Below are positions 1 to 5,755 of a stretch of 5,758 nucleotides of DNA, one piece after another. Source of the stretch: Deltaproteobacteria bacterium (GTDB taxonomy: Bacteria > Myxococcota > Polyangia > Haliangiales > Haliangiaceae). Within the stretch, counting starts at the first letter, position 1. The number at the start of each line of letters is the position of its first letter. Made by a program: the position numbers and the translations under genes. The DNA is taken from the NCBI GenBank assembly GCA_018262455.1, contig JAGSPR010000416.1, forward strand, positions 1-5,758, read 5' to 3'. The notes beneath the pieces were generated by a model that worked only from the letters and a program-made list of their open reading frames with translations, was not told the origin of the DNA and made no database searches.

Positions 1-129
1 TCGTGGTGGTCTCGACGAGTAGTCAGCGGCTTACCTGATCGCTCACGCTCTCTGTGACAACTTCGGCAGACGACCTGTATGCGCCACTTCGACCGGACAC
101 GCCGTCCTGGTCCGCGTATACACGCGACC
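1..129. other. Leader region without a recognised gene
   Basis: No convincing coding sequence is seen here on either strand. An in-frame ATG at 79 could extend the CHAD gene upstream, but the 17 codons from 79 to 129 have a mixed third-position composition (several A and T), unlike the rest of the gene, so they are more likely untranslated. I looked for a -35/-10 pair and a Shine-Dalgarno sequence and found nothing I would defend. Confidence 0.4.
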
Positions 130-1065
130 ATGGCGACCTCGATCGAAGCGGAACCGCCCGGCAGCTCTGTGCAACCCGCCATGGGCGGCAGCGAGCGAGC
201 TGGGTCCGGCGGGCTGTCGAGCCTCGAGGACGGAGCCCAGCTCCGACGTGTGCTGGTCGCCAAGCTTGTCGCCGCTGGCACGTCCGCGCGCGACGCGGCC
301 GAAGCCGTCGACCGTGGCGTGTCGGACGCGGTACATGACTTCCGCAAGGCGGTGAGACGCGCACGCGCCGTGTTCACGCTCGTTGCGGACGCGCTTCCGC
401 GGAACGAGGCCCGCGGGGCGCGTCGCACGTTCCGCGACGCGCGACGCGTGTTCGGCGAGGCGCGCGATCATGCAGTCGCGTTGACCATTCTCGCAGAGCT
501 CTCGCTCGACGAGACCGAGCGCGACACAGCGCGGCGCGGGCTTGAAGCCGCGGCGGTACCGGCGACCGACGAGATCAAGCAGGCGCTCACCGAGCACGCG
601 GCTCACGTGGTCGCTCAGATCGAAGCCATCGACGCCGCGTTGCCTCCGACGATCACCTGGTCCGTCGTGATGGCGGGCGTGGGCACGGTCTATCGAAACG
701 CACGTCGAGCTCGCAAGGCCGCCAAGGGCAGCAGGCGCAAGTTCCACACCTGGCGCCGGCGCTGCAAGGAACTGACGTATCAGCTCGAGGCGCTCGCCCT
801 CGGACCAGGGCCGGAGGTCGGCGAGCTTCTCCATGAGATCGCGGCCGTGGCCGACACGCAGGGGCATGCCGTGGACCTCATCATGCTGGGGGACTTGGTG
901 CGAACCCATGGCGCCGAGCTCGCACTTGGTGCGGAGCTCGACAGCTCGATCATCGAGTCGCGACGCGCCGGACGCGACGCGTTCCGCCCGAAGCCGGCCA
1001 AGTTCATACGAAGGCTGACCAAGGCCATGCGACGAGATCTGGCCTCGACACCGCGAGGGGGTTGA
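130..1065 (+). CDS. CHAD-domain protein, probable polyphosphate-binding
   Basis: CHAD domains are basic alpha-helical domains, known to bind inorganic polyphosphate and often encoded near polyphosphate enzymes. From the ATG at 130 the protein has 311 residues. Residues 1-35 look like a poorly conserved linker. The CHAD core starts near residue 38 and shows the two hallmark basic helices: VHDFRKAVRRAR at about 68-79 and FHTWRRRCKELTYQL at about 205-219, each opening with the conserved His (His69, His206). The segments FGEARDHAVAL (about 108-118) and ADTQGHAVDLIML (about 241-253) correspond to the family's two 'LG..D..VL' motifs. The C-terminal helix is again basic (KFIRRLTKAMRRD). No signal peptide or membrane segment is visible, so it is probably cytosolic. 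There is no CYTH domain, so this is a stand-alone CHAD protein. The start is uncertain: ATG codons at 79, 130 and 181 are all in frame and none has a good ribosome binding site; I chose 130 because codon use becomes gene-like there. The neighbouring phosphatase gene supports a polyphosphate role. Confidence 0.85.
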   Translation: MATSIEAEPPGSSVQPAMGGSERAGSGGLSSLEDGAQLRRVLVAKLVAAGTSARDAAEAVDRGVSDAVHDFRKAVRRARAVFTLVADALPRNEARGARRTFRDARRVFGEARDHAVALTILAELSLDETERDTARRGLEAAAVPATDEIKQALTEHAAHVVAQIEAIDAALPPTITWSVVMAGVGTVYRNARRARKAAKGSRRKFHTWRRRCKELTYQLEALALGPGPEVGELLHEIAAVADTQGHAVDLIMLGDLVRTHGAELALGAELDSSIIESRRAGRDAFRPKPAKFIRRLTKAMRRDLASTPRGG

Positions 1066-1138
1066 GCCGCAGAGACGTCGCCCGGTCGTCACACGCCGTT
1101 GGCCCTGCTGCCACGTGGCAGACCTACGATCGGACAGG
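1066..1138 (+). other. CHAD-phosphatase intergenic gap
   Basis: A 73-bp spacer separates two genes on the same strand, short enough for co-transcription. It holds a 14-bp perfect palindrome but no T-run that would make an intrinsic terminator. Only a weak purine stretch (GGACAGG) directly abuts the phosphatase ATG. Confidence 0.5.
1108..1121. promoter_or_regulatory. 14-bp perfect palindrome, possible operator
   Basis: CTGCCACGTGGCAG is a perfect inverted repeat with no spacer and a CACGTG centre. It ends 17 bp before the phosphatase ATG at 1139. The position and symmetry would suit binding by a dimeric regulator. It has no loop, so it is a poor RNA hairpin, and no T-run follows, which argues against a terminator. 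In a window of this size one such palindrome could also occur by chance; its location is the main argument for it. Confidence 0.3.
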
Positions 1139-2089
1139 ATGCGGAGTGCTGTCATCGATCTCGGATCCAACACGTTCCACCTGTTGGTCGCCGACGTGGA
1201 CCAGTTCGGAATCCGCAGGGTCCTCGGCGACCACAAGATCGCGGTACGGATCGGCGAACAGGCGTTTGCACAGGGCCTGATCCCCGACGACGCCTATGCC
1301 CGCGGCCTCGCCGCGCTCGACGAGCTGCGCGCGCGCAGCCAGGGCCACCCCTTGCGGGTCGTCGCGACCGGGGTGTTCCGCGAGACTGCCAACGCGTCGC
1401 AGTTTCTGGCCGACGCCGGCGAACGCTCGGGTCTCGCGATCGAGCTCCTCGACACCTGGGAGGAAGCCCGCCTGACGTGGACCGGGGTGTCGGCCGAGCT
1501 TGCTGGCTCGCACGGCAAGCTCGCCGTGATCGACCTCGGCGGCGGGTCGCTCGAATGCGCGCTCGGGACGAGCTCGATGGATCGAGCCCATGGCCTGCCA
1601 CTCGGCGTGTTGCGCTTGCGCGAGCTCGCCCCCGAAGCCGTTCGCCGGGCGGTCTTCGACGCCCTCGCGGATCCGATCCGCGAGCTTCGTGCGGCGAACC
1701 CGGACACGGTGGCGCTGTCGTCGGGAACCGCACGTGCGCTGTTTCGGCTTGGCCGGCGCCTGGGCCTTGTCGCCGAGGGTCAACGCCACGTGTGGCGGCG
1801 CACGCTCGGCGACCTCGCACGGATGCTCGCGCCGCTGCGCGGAGATGCGCTCGCATGCCTGGGGGTCGCCCCCGCGCGCCTCGACACCATCGCCACGGGC
1901 GCGATCGTGCTCCACACCGCCCTGGAGCTGCTCAACAGGCCGGTCGCCTACGTCGCCCGCTCGGCGCTTCGGGAAGGCGCGATGATCGATCTCGTTCAAC
2001 AGCAAGCGGCGAGCATCGATCAGGATGCCGGTAGCCACGCTCGATACGATGCGACCGCGTGGAAGAGGAAATCGATCAACGGCAGGTGA
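1139..2089 (+). CDS. Ppx/GppA-family phosphatase (exopolyphosphatase or pppGpp phosphohydrolase)
   Basis: Enzymes of this family belong to the ASKHA (actin/Hsp70-like ATPase) superfamily and remove phosphate from the end of polyphosphate or from pppGpp. From ATG 1139 the protein has 316 residues, the short two-subdomain form without the C-terminal HD-like domain of E. coli Ppx. Visible motifs are the N-terminal phosphate loop IDLGSNTFHLLV (6-17), VVATGVFRETANA (74-86), the acidic EEARL (108-112) where the catalytic Glu lies, the second phosphate loop VIDLGGGSLEC (130-140), LSSGTARAL (193-201), RLDTIATGAIVL (248-259) and the near-C-terminal SALREG (275-280). An upstream GTG at 1115 is in frame, but starting at 1139 puts the phosphate loop at the usual distance from the N-terminus. 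The family core ends near residue 285; the last 25 or so residues are read antisense through the 3' end of the convergent peptidase gene and resemble a run-on tail. Sequence alone does not tell exopolyphosphatase from pppGpp hydrolase; the adjacent CHAD gene favours polyphosphate. Confidence 0.9.
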   Translation: MRSAVIDLGSNTFHLLVADVDQFGIRRVLGDHKIAVRIGEQAFAQGLIPDDAYARGLAALDELRARSQGHPLRVVATGVFRETANASQFLADAGERSGLAIELLDTWEEARLTWTGVSAELAGSHGKLAVIDLGGGSLECALGTSSMDRAHGLPLGVLRLRELAPEAVRRAVFDALADPIRELRAANPDTVALSSGTARALFRLGRRLGLVAEGQRHVWRRTLGDLARMLAPLRGDALACLGVAPARLDTIATGAIVLHTALELLNRPVAYVARSALREGAMIDLVQQQAASIDQDAGSHARYDATAWKRKSINGR

Positions 2090-2982
2090 CGGCGCAGCGT
2101 GCGCCGATGGCGGTGCGGCTTGATCGGGTTGAAGCGACCGCGGCTCGAGAATCCCTGCAGCGGGTTCTTGCGGACCCAGCTCCAGGAGCCCATCTCCAGC
2201 GTGAGCGGCAGCAGCGTGCCCCCGCCGATTTCGCGGCGGCGATCGTACAGATGATCCCATAGGTCGCCGCGGATCGTGTAGACGCGAGCGGTCTGCTCGA
2301 CGCGATAGACGTGGTTCGGCAGCGAGCCATCGAGCAAACGAGACAGCGCCTCGATGGCGGCGAGATCGGGCAGCGGCTCGCGCGTGCGCGCGTACGGGTA
2401 CCACAGGCGATCGACGAACCCGAACCCCGAGTGCAGATCGAGCGCGATCGCGAGCGAGGCGTCGAACAGCTGGTGCTCGACGAACGCCGCCAGTGCGGCA
2501 GCTTCGGGCTCCATCGGCGCGCCCGCTGTGCCCATGTACCAGGGCAGGCGAGAGGACAGCCGATGGCCTCCGATCAGCGGGGTGCCACCCGAGTGCGCGG
2601 GAGGCGCGTTGCGCATCAGATCGACGCCATTGCCGTTCGCCCGGCGCCCGAGCGTCATGCCGACCGGATTGACGAGGGGAACGACGATGACGCGGCAGCG
2701 CGCCAGCGCGTCGTGGAGCACGGTGTCCCAGACCAGCCGCGCGGCGAGCGTCGCCAGGTACGAGATCGCCACATCCGTCCCGATCCGCTCGAGGCCATGG
2801 ACGCCGCCCGTGATGAGGAGGGCCGGCGCGCCGCGATCGACCGTGCCGAACCGGAACGCGTGGATCGGAAGTCCGTCGACGATCGCGAGGATGTCGATCG
2901 AGGCCGAGGGCGCCAGGGTGTCAGCGAGCCGCTCGATCTCCGAGAGCTCGGGAAGCTCGAGCGTCACGCAGCCCGTCGACAT
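2020..2982 (-). CDS. M14-type zinc carboxypeptidase / AstE-AspA-like deacylase
   Basis: M14 and succinylglutamate desuccinylase/aspartoacylase enzymes are zinc hydrolases that cleave C-terminal peptide bonds or N-acyl amides. The 320-residue protein keeps the whole metal and catalytic set: HGLE (His62, Glu65) inside TGGVHGLERIG, the third zinc ligand His184 in ALDLHSGFG, the NGVDLMRNAP segment (117-126) with substrate-binding Arg124, and a catalytic-type Glu263 in LPLTLEMGS. Classical carboxypeptidases have Asn directly before that Arg; here it is Met123. No signal peptide is visible, so a cytosolic role is likely. The ATG at 2982 lies inside the end of the upstream gene (19-bp overlap) and has no strong Shine-Dalgarno, which suggests translational coupling. 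It is the last gene of a five-gene minus-strand operon, and its 3' end overlaps the convergent phosphatase gene by 70 bp. The substrate is unknown; an acyl-amino acid, an acyl-amine or a short peptide are all possible. Confidence 0.85.
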   Translation of the reverse strand: MSTGCVTLELPELSEIERLADTLAPSASIDILAIVDGLPIHAFRFGTVDRGAPALLITGGVHGLERIGTDVAISYLATLAARLVWDTVLHDALARCRVIVVPLVNPVGMTLGRRANGNGVDLMRNAPPAHSGGTPLIGGHRLSSRLPWYMGTAGAPMEPEAAALAAFVEHQLFDASLAIALDLHSGFGFVDRLWYPYARTREPLPDLAAIEALSRLLDGSLPNHVYRVEQTARVYTIRGDLWDHLYDRRREIGGGTLLPLTLEMGSWSWVRKNPLQGFSSRGRFNPIKPHRHRRTLRRHLPLIDFLFHAVASYRAWLPAS

Positions 2983-3404
2983 TGCGCGTCGGCGACCCGA
3001 ACGCGGTAGCCGCCGTCCCCGGCAACGACGACGTCGACGGAGCTGCCAGCCGTCGGGGCGAGGGCAACGACCGAGGCACCGGCGGCGAGCGCGGCCGGGA
3101 CCGGACGATCGAGCACCGGAATGCCGAGCGCGCGCAGGCCCAGCCGCCAGTGTCGCGGCAGCGTCGCGGCGTCGACGAGGGCGGGCACGGCCGCCAGCGC
3201 GGCGAGCAGATCTCCGAGGCTCGCCACGCGCGCTCCGAACAAGCGTCCACCGGCCGGGACCATGCCCTCGATGACGAGCCGTGCGCCGCGGATCGACAGC
3301 AGGTTTGCGGCGATCCATCGCGTGGCGATCGCGAGCTCGACCGGATCGCGGGTCCGCGTCGCTGCGCGCGCGTCGACCGCCAGGCCACACAGCCGCGCGA
3401 TCAC
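2964..3404 (-). CDS. Small protein resembling a truncated, catalytically dead PlsC acyltransferase
   Basis: This 146-residue protein starts at GTG 3404, which overlaps the stop of the ureohydrolase gene as GTGA; codon third positions are strongly G/C, so it is a real gene. I found no motif that assigns a function. Read against the PlsC protein of the same operon, it follows the N-terminal half of that fold: IRGARLVIEG (38-47) against LGVRIHG, FGARVASLGDLLAAL (56-70) against VANHVSYLDAIALAA, HWRLGLRALGIPVLDR (85-100) against the WPMIG...LGVIFVARD segment, and AGASVVALAP (108-117) against AGVSVVNFPEG. The HX4D motif is absent: the His position is Arg59, the Asp position is Gly64, and FPEG is replaced by LAPTAG. 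The C-terminal half is missing; residues 122-146 are an unrelated-looking tail. No clear membrane span is seen. It could be a regulatory or scaffolding pseudoenzyme partner. The resemblance is by eye and could be mistaken. Confidence 0.7.
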   Translation of the reverse strand: MIARLCGLAVDARAATRTRDPVELAIATRWIAANLLSIRGARLVIEGMVPAGGRLFGARVASLGDLLAALAAVPALVDAATLPRHWRLGLRALGIPVLDRPVPAALAAGASVVALAPTAGSSVDVVVAGDGGYRVRVADAQCRRAA

Positions 3405-4333
3405 GTGCGCACCGCCAGCAGCGCGAGGCCTTCGAACAGGAGGTGCGCGCCGAGGTGACACGTGAGATCCGCGTGATCGAGCGCGGGGGCGATCTCGACG
3501 ACATCCATGCCGACCAGGCTCAGCCCCGCCAGCCCGCGTAGCAGTGCGAGTAGCTCGCGCGTCGTGAGCCCGCCGGGGACGGGCGTCCCGGTGCCCGGCG
3601 CGAACGCCGGATCCAGCCCGTCGACGTCGATCGTGACGTAGAGCGGGCGGTCGGCGAACCGCTCGCGAACCTCGGCGACGACTCGCGCGACGCCCCGTGC
3701 CGCGAGCTCGTCCGGGCTCGCGACGAGCGCGTCGTGGCGACGCACGAGATCGGCGTCGTCCGGGCCACCCCATGGGCCGCGGATCCCGATCGACGCGAGG
3801 GCCCCTGGTGCGATCCACCCGTTGGTCAGCGCGTGACGGATCGGCGTGCCGTGATGATGGTCGTCACCCCACGTCTCGGGCCCACTGGTGTCGAGGTGCG
3901 CGTCGATATGAAGCACGGCCAGCGGCCCGTGCGCCGCGGCGACCGCGCGCAAGATCGGGGACGAGATCGAATGATCGCCACCGACCACGAACGGCACCGC
4001 GCGCGCCGCGATCGCGTCGCCGATCATCGCGGCGACCGATTCGCGCATCGCGGCGCGATCGAAAGGCGGAAACACGACGTTGCCGCCATCGACGGCGGTG
4101 ATCCGCGAGAACACGTCGACGCGGTGGACAGGGTGGTAGCTCTGCACGAGCCCGCTCGTCCGCCGCACGTGGTAGGGGGCGAAGCGCGCGCCAGGCTGGT
4201 AGGTCGTGCCGCCGTCGTGCGGCACACCGAGCACGACCGCGTCGGTGGACTCAGCGAGCGATCCGGCGGTGGGAAGCCGAAAGAACGGGGTTTGACCGTG
4301 GCGCAGGTACTCGAAGGCGGATGACTGCGGCAT
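3401..4333 (-). CDS. Agmatinase/arginase-family ureohydrolase
   Basis: Ureohydrolases use a two-manganese centre to split a guanidino compound (agmatine, arginine, guanidinobutyrate and others) into urea and an amine. The 310-residue protein, a normal length for the family, holds all three signatures: VVGGDHSISSP (117-126, ligand His121), HIDAHLDTS (142-150, ligands Asp144, His146, Asp148) and TIDVDGLDPAFAPGTGTP (234-251, ligands Asp236 and Asp238). The metal site therefore looks intact. GVPHDGGTTYQPGAR (36-50) and MDVVEIAPALDHADLT (276-291) are also typical and closer to agmatinases than to true arginases. A run DDHHHGTP (157-164) carries extra histidines next to the family's HGT position. 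The ATG at 4333 has GGAG four bases upstream. The first 83 bp overlap the end of the acyltransferase gene, and the stop overlaps the next start as GTGA. Substrate is not fixed by sequence; a guanidino amine is most likely, yielding putrescine or a related amine for the operon. Confidence 0.9.
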   Translation of the reverse strand: MPQSSAFEYLRHGQTPFFRLPTAGSLAESTDAVVLGVPHDGGTTYQPGARFAPYHVRRTSGLVQSYHPVHRVDVFSRITAVDGGNVVFPPFDRAAMRESVAAMIGDAIAARAVPFVVGGDHSISSPILRAVAAAHGPLAVLHIDAHLDTSGPETWGDDHHHGTPIRHALTNGWIAPGALASIGIRGPWGGPDDADLVRRHDALVASPDELAARGVARVVAEVRERFADRPLYVTIDVDGLDPAFAPGTGTPVPGGLTTRELLALLRGLAGLSLVGMDVVEIAPALDHADLTCHLGAHLLFEGLALLAVRT

Positions 4334-5051
4334 GGGACTCCAGTTGGTCGCGCAACATGTACGCGATCCTGTGATGGGCGAGCGCCGCGACCTCTTCGGC
4401 CGAGGCGAATTGCGTGGGATCGATCGGCTGGCCGAGCTCGAGGCGAAGCTCGGGTGCGGCAAGCCGTGCCATGGACAAGTAGTGCGGGATGAACGGCGCG
4501 TTTCCGTGCCACGCGAGCTCGCGGGCACAGCGGACCGCGACCGGTAGGACAGGTACCCCGGCGAGCCGCGCGAGGCCGAAAATGCCGCGCTGGAACGGCA
4601 AGAGCTTGGTGCCGTCCGTGGTGGTTCCCTCGGGGAAGTTCACCACCGATACCCCCGCACGCAGCGCGGCGTGCGCGCGGCGCAGCGCACGAACGCGGCT
4701 CCAAGCCGAATCGCGCGCGACGAAGATCACGCCGAGCTGGCTCGCCGCCGTGCCGATCATCGGCCAGCTCGCCACCTCTCCCTTCGCGATCGGCGCGCAG
4801 GGCAGGGCGGCCGCGAGGGCGATCGCGTCGAGGTAGCTGACGTGGTTGGCCACGATCACGACGGGACCGGTGGGCCAGGTGCCGTGGATGCGGACCCCGA
4901 GCCTGTGGATGGCAGCGATCTCGGCGCATGCCGCGTGGAGCCGCGAGGCCCGGCCGGCGATGCCGTCGCGCGCGAGCCGTGCGCGTCCGATCGCGTCGAG
5001 CACGGCGACGGTGCACCGGCCGATCCGGAGCGCGGTTCGGCCGGCGGTCAC
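4251..5051 (-). CDS. PlsC-type 1-acylglycerol-3-phosphate O-acyltransferase
   Basis: PlsC-family enzymes move an acyl chain from acyl-ACP or acyl-CoA to a lyso-lipid, classically making phosphatidic acid at the inner membrane; relatives acylate ornithine lipids and other amphiphiles. From GTG 5051 the protein has 266 residues. Motif I NHVSYLD gives the catalytic His70 and Asp75, followed by IAKGEVASWPMIG (88-100), LGVIFVARD (106-114), motif III NFPEGTTTDG (138-147) and motif IV VPVLPVAV (166-173). All four are intact, so it should be active. No long N-terminal membrane span stands out; the N-terminus is moderately basic. The GTG start overlaps the TGA of the preceding acetyltransferase gene in a GTGA arrangement. 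The C-terminus runs 83 bp into the ureohydrolase gene, and residues after about 240 are Arg/Ser/Pro-rich and look like an extension. Pairing with a GNAT gene recalls ornithine-lipid synthesis by OlsB plus OlsA or by fused OlsF, but the actual acceptor cannot be read from the sequence. Confidence 0.9.
   Translation of the reverse strand: MTAGRTALRIGRCTVAVLDAIGRARLARDGIAGRASRLHAACAEIAAIHRLGVRIHGTWPTGPVVIVANHVSYLDAIALAAALPCAPIAKGEVASWPMIGTAASQLGVIFVARDSAWSRVRALRRAHAALRAGVSVVNFPEGTTTDGTKLLPFQRGIFGLARLAGVPVLPVAVRCARELAWHGNAPFIPHYLSMARLAAPELRLELGQPIDPTQFASAEEVAALAHHRIAYMLRDQLESHAAVIRLRVPAPRSNPVLSASHRRIAR
4338..4341 (-). promoter_or_regulatory. Ribosome binding site of the ureohydrolase gene
   Basis: GGAG on the minus strand lies four bases before ATG 4333, inside the end of the acyltransferase gene. 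It decides the start in favour of 4333 over upstream in-frame codons whose translation is arginine/serine-rich and lacks family similarity. Confidence 0.55.
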
Positions 5052-5587
5052 GCGGCCACCGGATTCTCGGCCACCGAGGCGTCGCGCCGCGGGACGAAGC
5101 CGAGCCGCTCGTACTTGGGGCGCAAGCGCTCGAGCGTGGCGCGGTCGATCTTCGCGACGATGCGCTCGTCGCCCGGCCCGTAGAAGTCGTTGCGTCGGCC
5201 GACCTCGGTCGCGCCGAGCATGGCGTGGACGGCGCGCGCCGGCGCATTGTCCTCCTTGACGGTGAACCAGCACACGTCGACCCGGTCGATGATGTGGCGC
5301 ACGAACGCGCCGATGAGCTGCACGGTGACGCGCGTCTTCTGGTACGCGGGGATCACCGCGAGCGTCGTGCAATGCACGTCGCGTCCCCGGAGAAACGCGA
5401 GCAGGTACCCGACAGGGCGCTCGTCGTCGAGCGCGAGGAAGCACGAGTCGTGAAAGATCTCGGTGCACAGCCGCAGGTAGTGCGGGCAGAGTACGGCCTC
5501 GCCCATCGCTCCAAACACGTCGTTCTCGAGTGCCGCGAGCGCCGTGAAGTCCTCGGACGCGAGCTTGCGAATCGTATAACGGGTCAT
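5048..5587 (-). CDS. GNAT-family N-acyltransferase
   Basis: GNAT enzymes transfer an acetyl or longer acyl group from CoA or ACP to an amine. The 179-residue protein has the usual order: N-terminal strand YTIRKLASEDF, central strands around RPVGYLLAF (58-66) and VHCTTLAVIP (71-80), then the pantetheine/pyrophosphate loop region YQKTRVTVQLI (82-92), and a RimI-like second half VKEDNAPARAVHAMLGATEVG (110-130 region) followed by a conserved-looking FYGPGDE. The loop departs from the canonical Q/R-x-x-G-x-G/A: it reads Q83-K-T-R86-V-T88, with Arg and Thr in place of the small residues. ATG 5587 was chosen over the in-frame GTG at 5608 because AAGGGAGG lies five bases before it. This is the first gene of the minus-strand operon and the only one with a strong ribosome binding site. 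Possible substrates are a protein N-terminus, a polyamine or amino acid, or a lipid precursor. Confidence 0.85.
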   Translation of the reverse strand: MTRYTIRKLASEDFTALAALENDVFGAMGEAVLCPHYLRLCTEIFHDSCFLALDDERPVGYLLAFLRGRDVHCTTLAVIPAYQKTRVTVQLIGAFVRHIIDRVDVCWFTVKEDNAPARAVHAMLGATEVGRRNDFYGPGDERIVAKIDRATLERLRPKYERLGFVPRRDASVAENPVAA

Positions 5588-5592
5588 GTGGG

Positions 5593-5600
5593 CCTCCCTT
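5593..5600 (-). promoter_or_regulatory. Strong ribosome binding site of the GNAT gene
   Basis: AAGGGAGG on the minus strand is a near-consensus Shine-Dalgarno sequence five bases before ATG 5587. It fixes the start of the operon's first gene and marks the main ribosome entry point, since later genes are coupled by overlaps. Confidence 0.8.
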
Positions 5601-5755
5601 GACCTCACCGTGGCCGACCTGCGTGTCAGTTTCGTGCCTTCGCTCGGGAGTGGCAGTCACGTTCTTGCGACGTTGTCGCTAGAGGCAGCAGCGCGTTCGA
5701 TGACGATCCGGTGGCGATGTCGTGCGCCAGCGTCGTTCGAGTCGCTGGGAGGCAA
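5601..5755. promoter_or_regulatory. Intergenic region between the operon and a probable divergent gene
   Basis: No gene is seen on either strand. The five-gene operon reads leftward from here and a probable gene starts rightward at 5756, so promoters for both are expected in this stretch. I could not identify a convincing -35/-10 pair: TTGACC at 5599-5604 (plus strand) has no plausible -10 partner. No clear operator repeat was found. Confidence 0.4.

Noticed and set aside
43..1236. Long open frame on the minus strand opposite the CHAD gene (397 codons)
   Set aside because: Its translation is Arg/Gly/Ala-rich with no family motif, and it is antisense to a clear CHAD gene. Long antisense frames are expected in GC-rich DNA.
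2013..2028. Short inverted repeat GCATC-GATCAG-GATGC at the convergent junction
   Set aside because: A 5-bp stem without a T-run is too weak to call a terminator.
1124..2404. Minus-strand open frame of 426 codons spanning the phosphatase gene
   Set aside because: It is antisense to the well-supported phosphatase motifs and out of frame with the peptidase gene; its Arg/Ala-rich composition and lack of motifs mark it as a shadow.
2311..3274. Plus-strand open frames of 232 and 306 codons opposite the M14 and small PlsC-like genes
   Set aside because: Neither shows recognisable motifs; the minus-strand frames there carry intact catalytic residues or gene-like codon use and overlap coupling.
2983..3504. 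N-terminal extension of the M14 protein by 174 codons
   Set aside because: The extension is Arg-rich and out of frame over two real genes; family similarity begins just after Met at 2982.
4928..5602. Plus-strand open frame of 224 codons opposite the GNAT gene
   Set aside because: It is highly charged, without motifs, and antisense to a GNAT gene that has a strong ribosome binding site.
5599..5604. TTGACC as a possible -35 box on the plus strand
   Set aside because: No -10-like hexamer follows at 16-18 bp and it overlaps the edge of the GNAT ribosome binding site.
5052..5660. N-terminal extension of the PlsC protein by 203 codons
   Set aside because: The extension is an out-of-frame reading of the GNAT gene. 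The GTG at 5051 gives a standard GTGA junction and a normal PlsC length.
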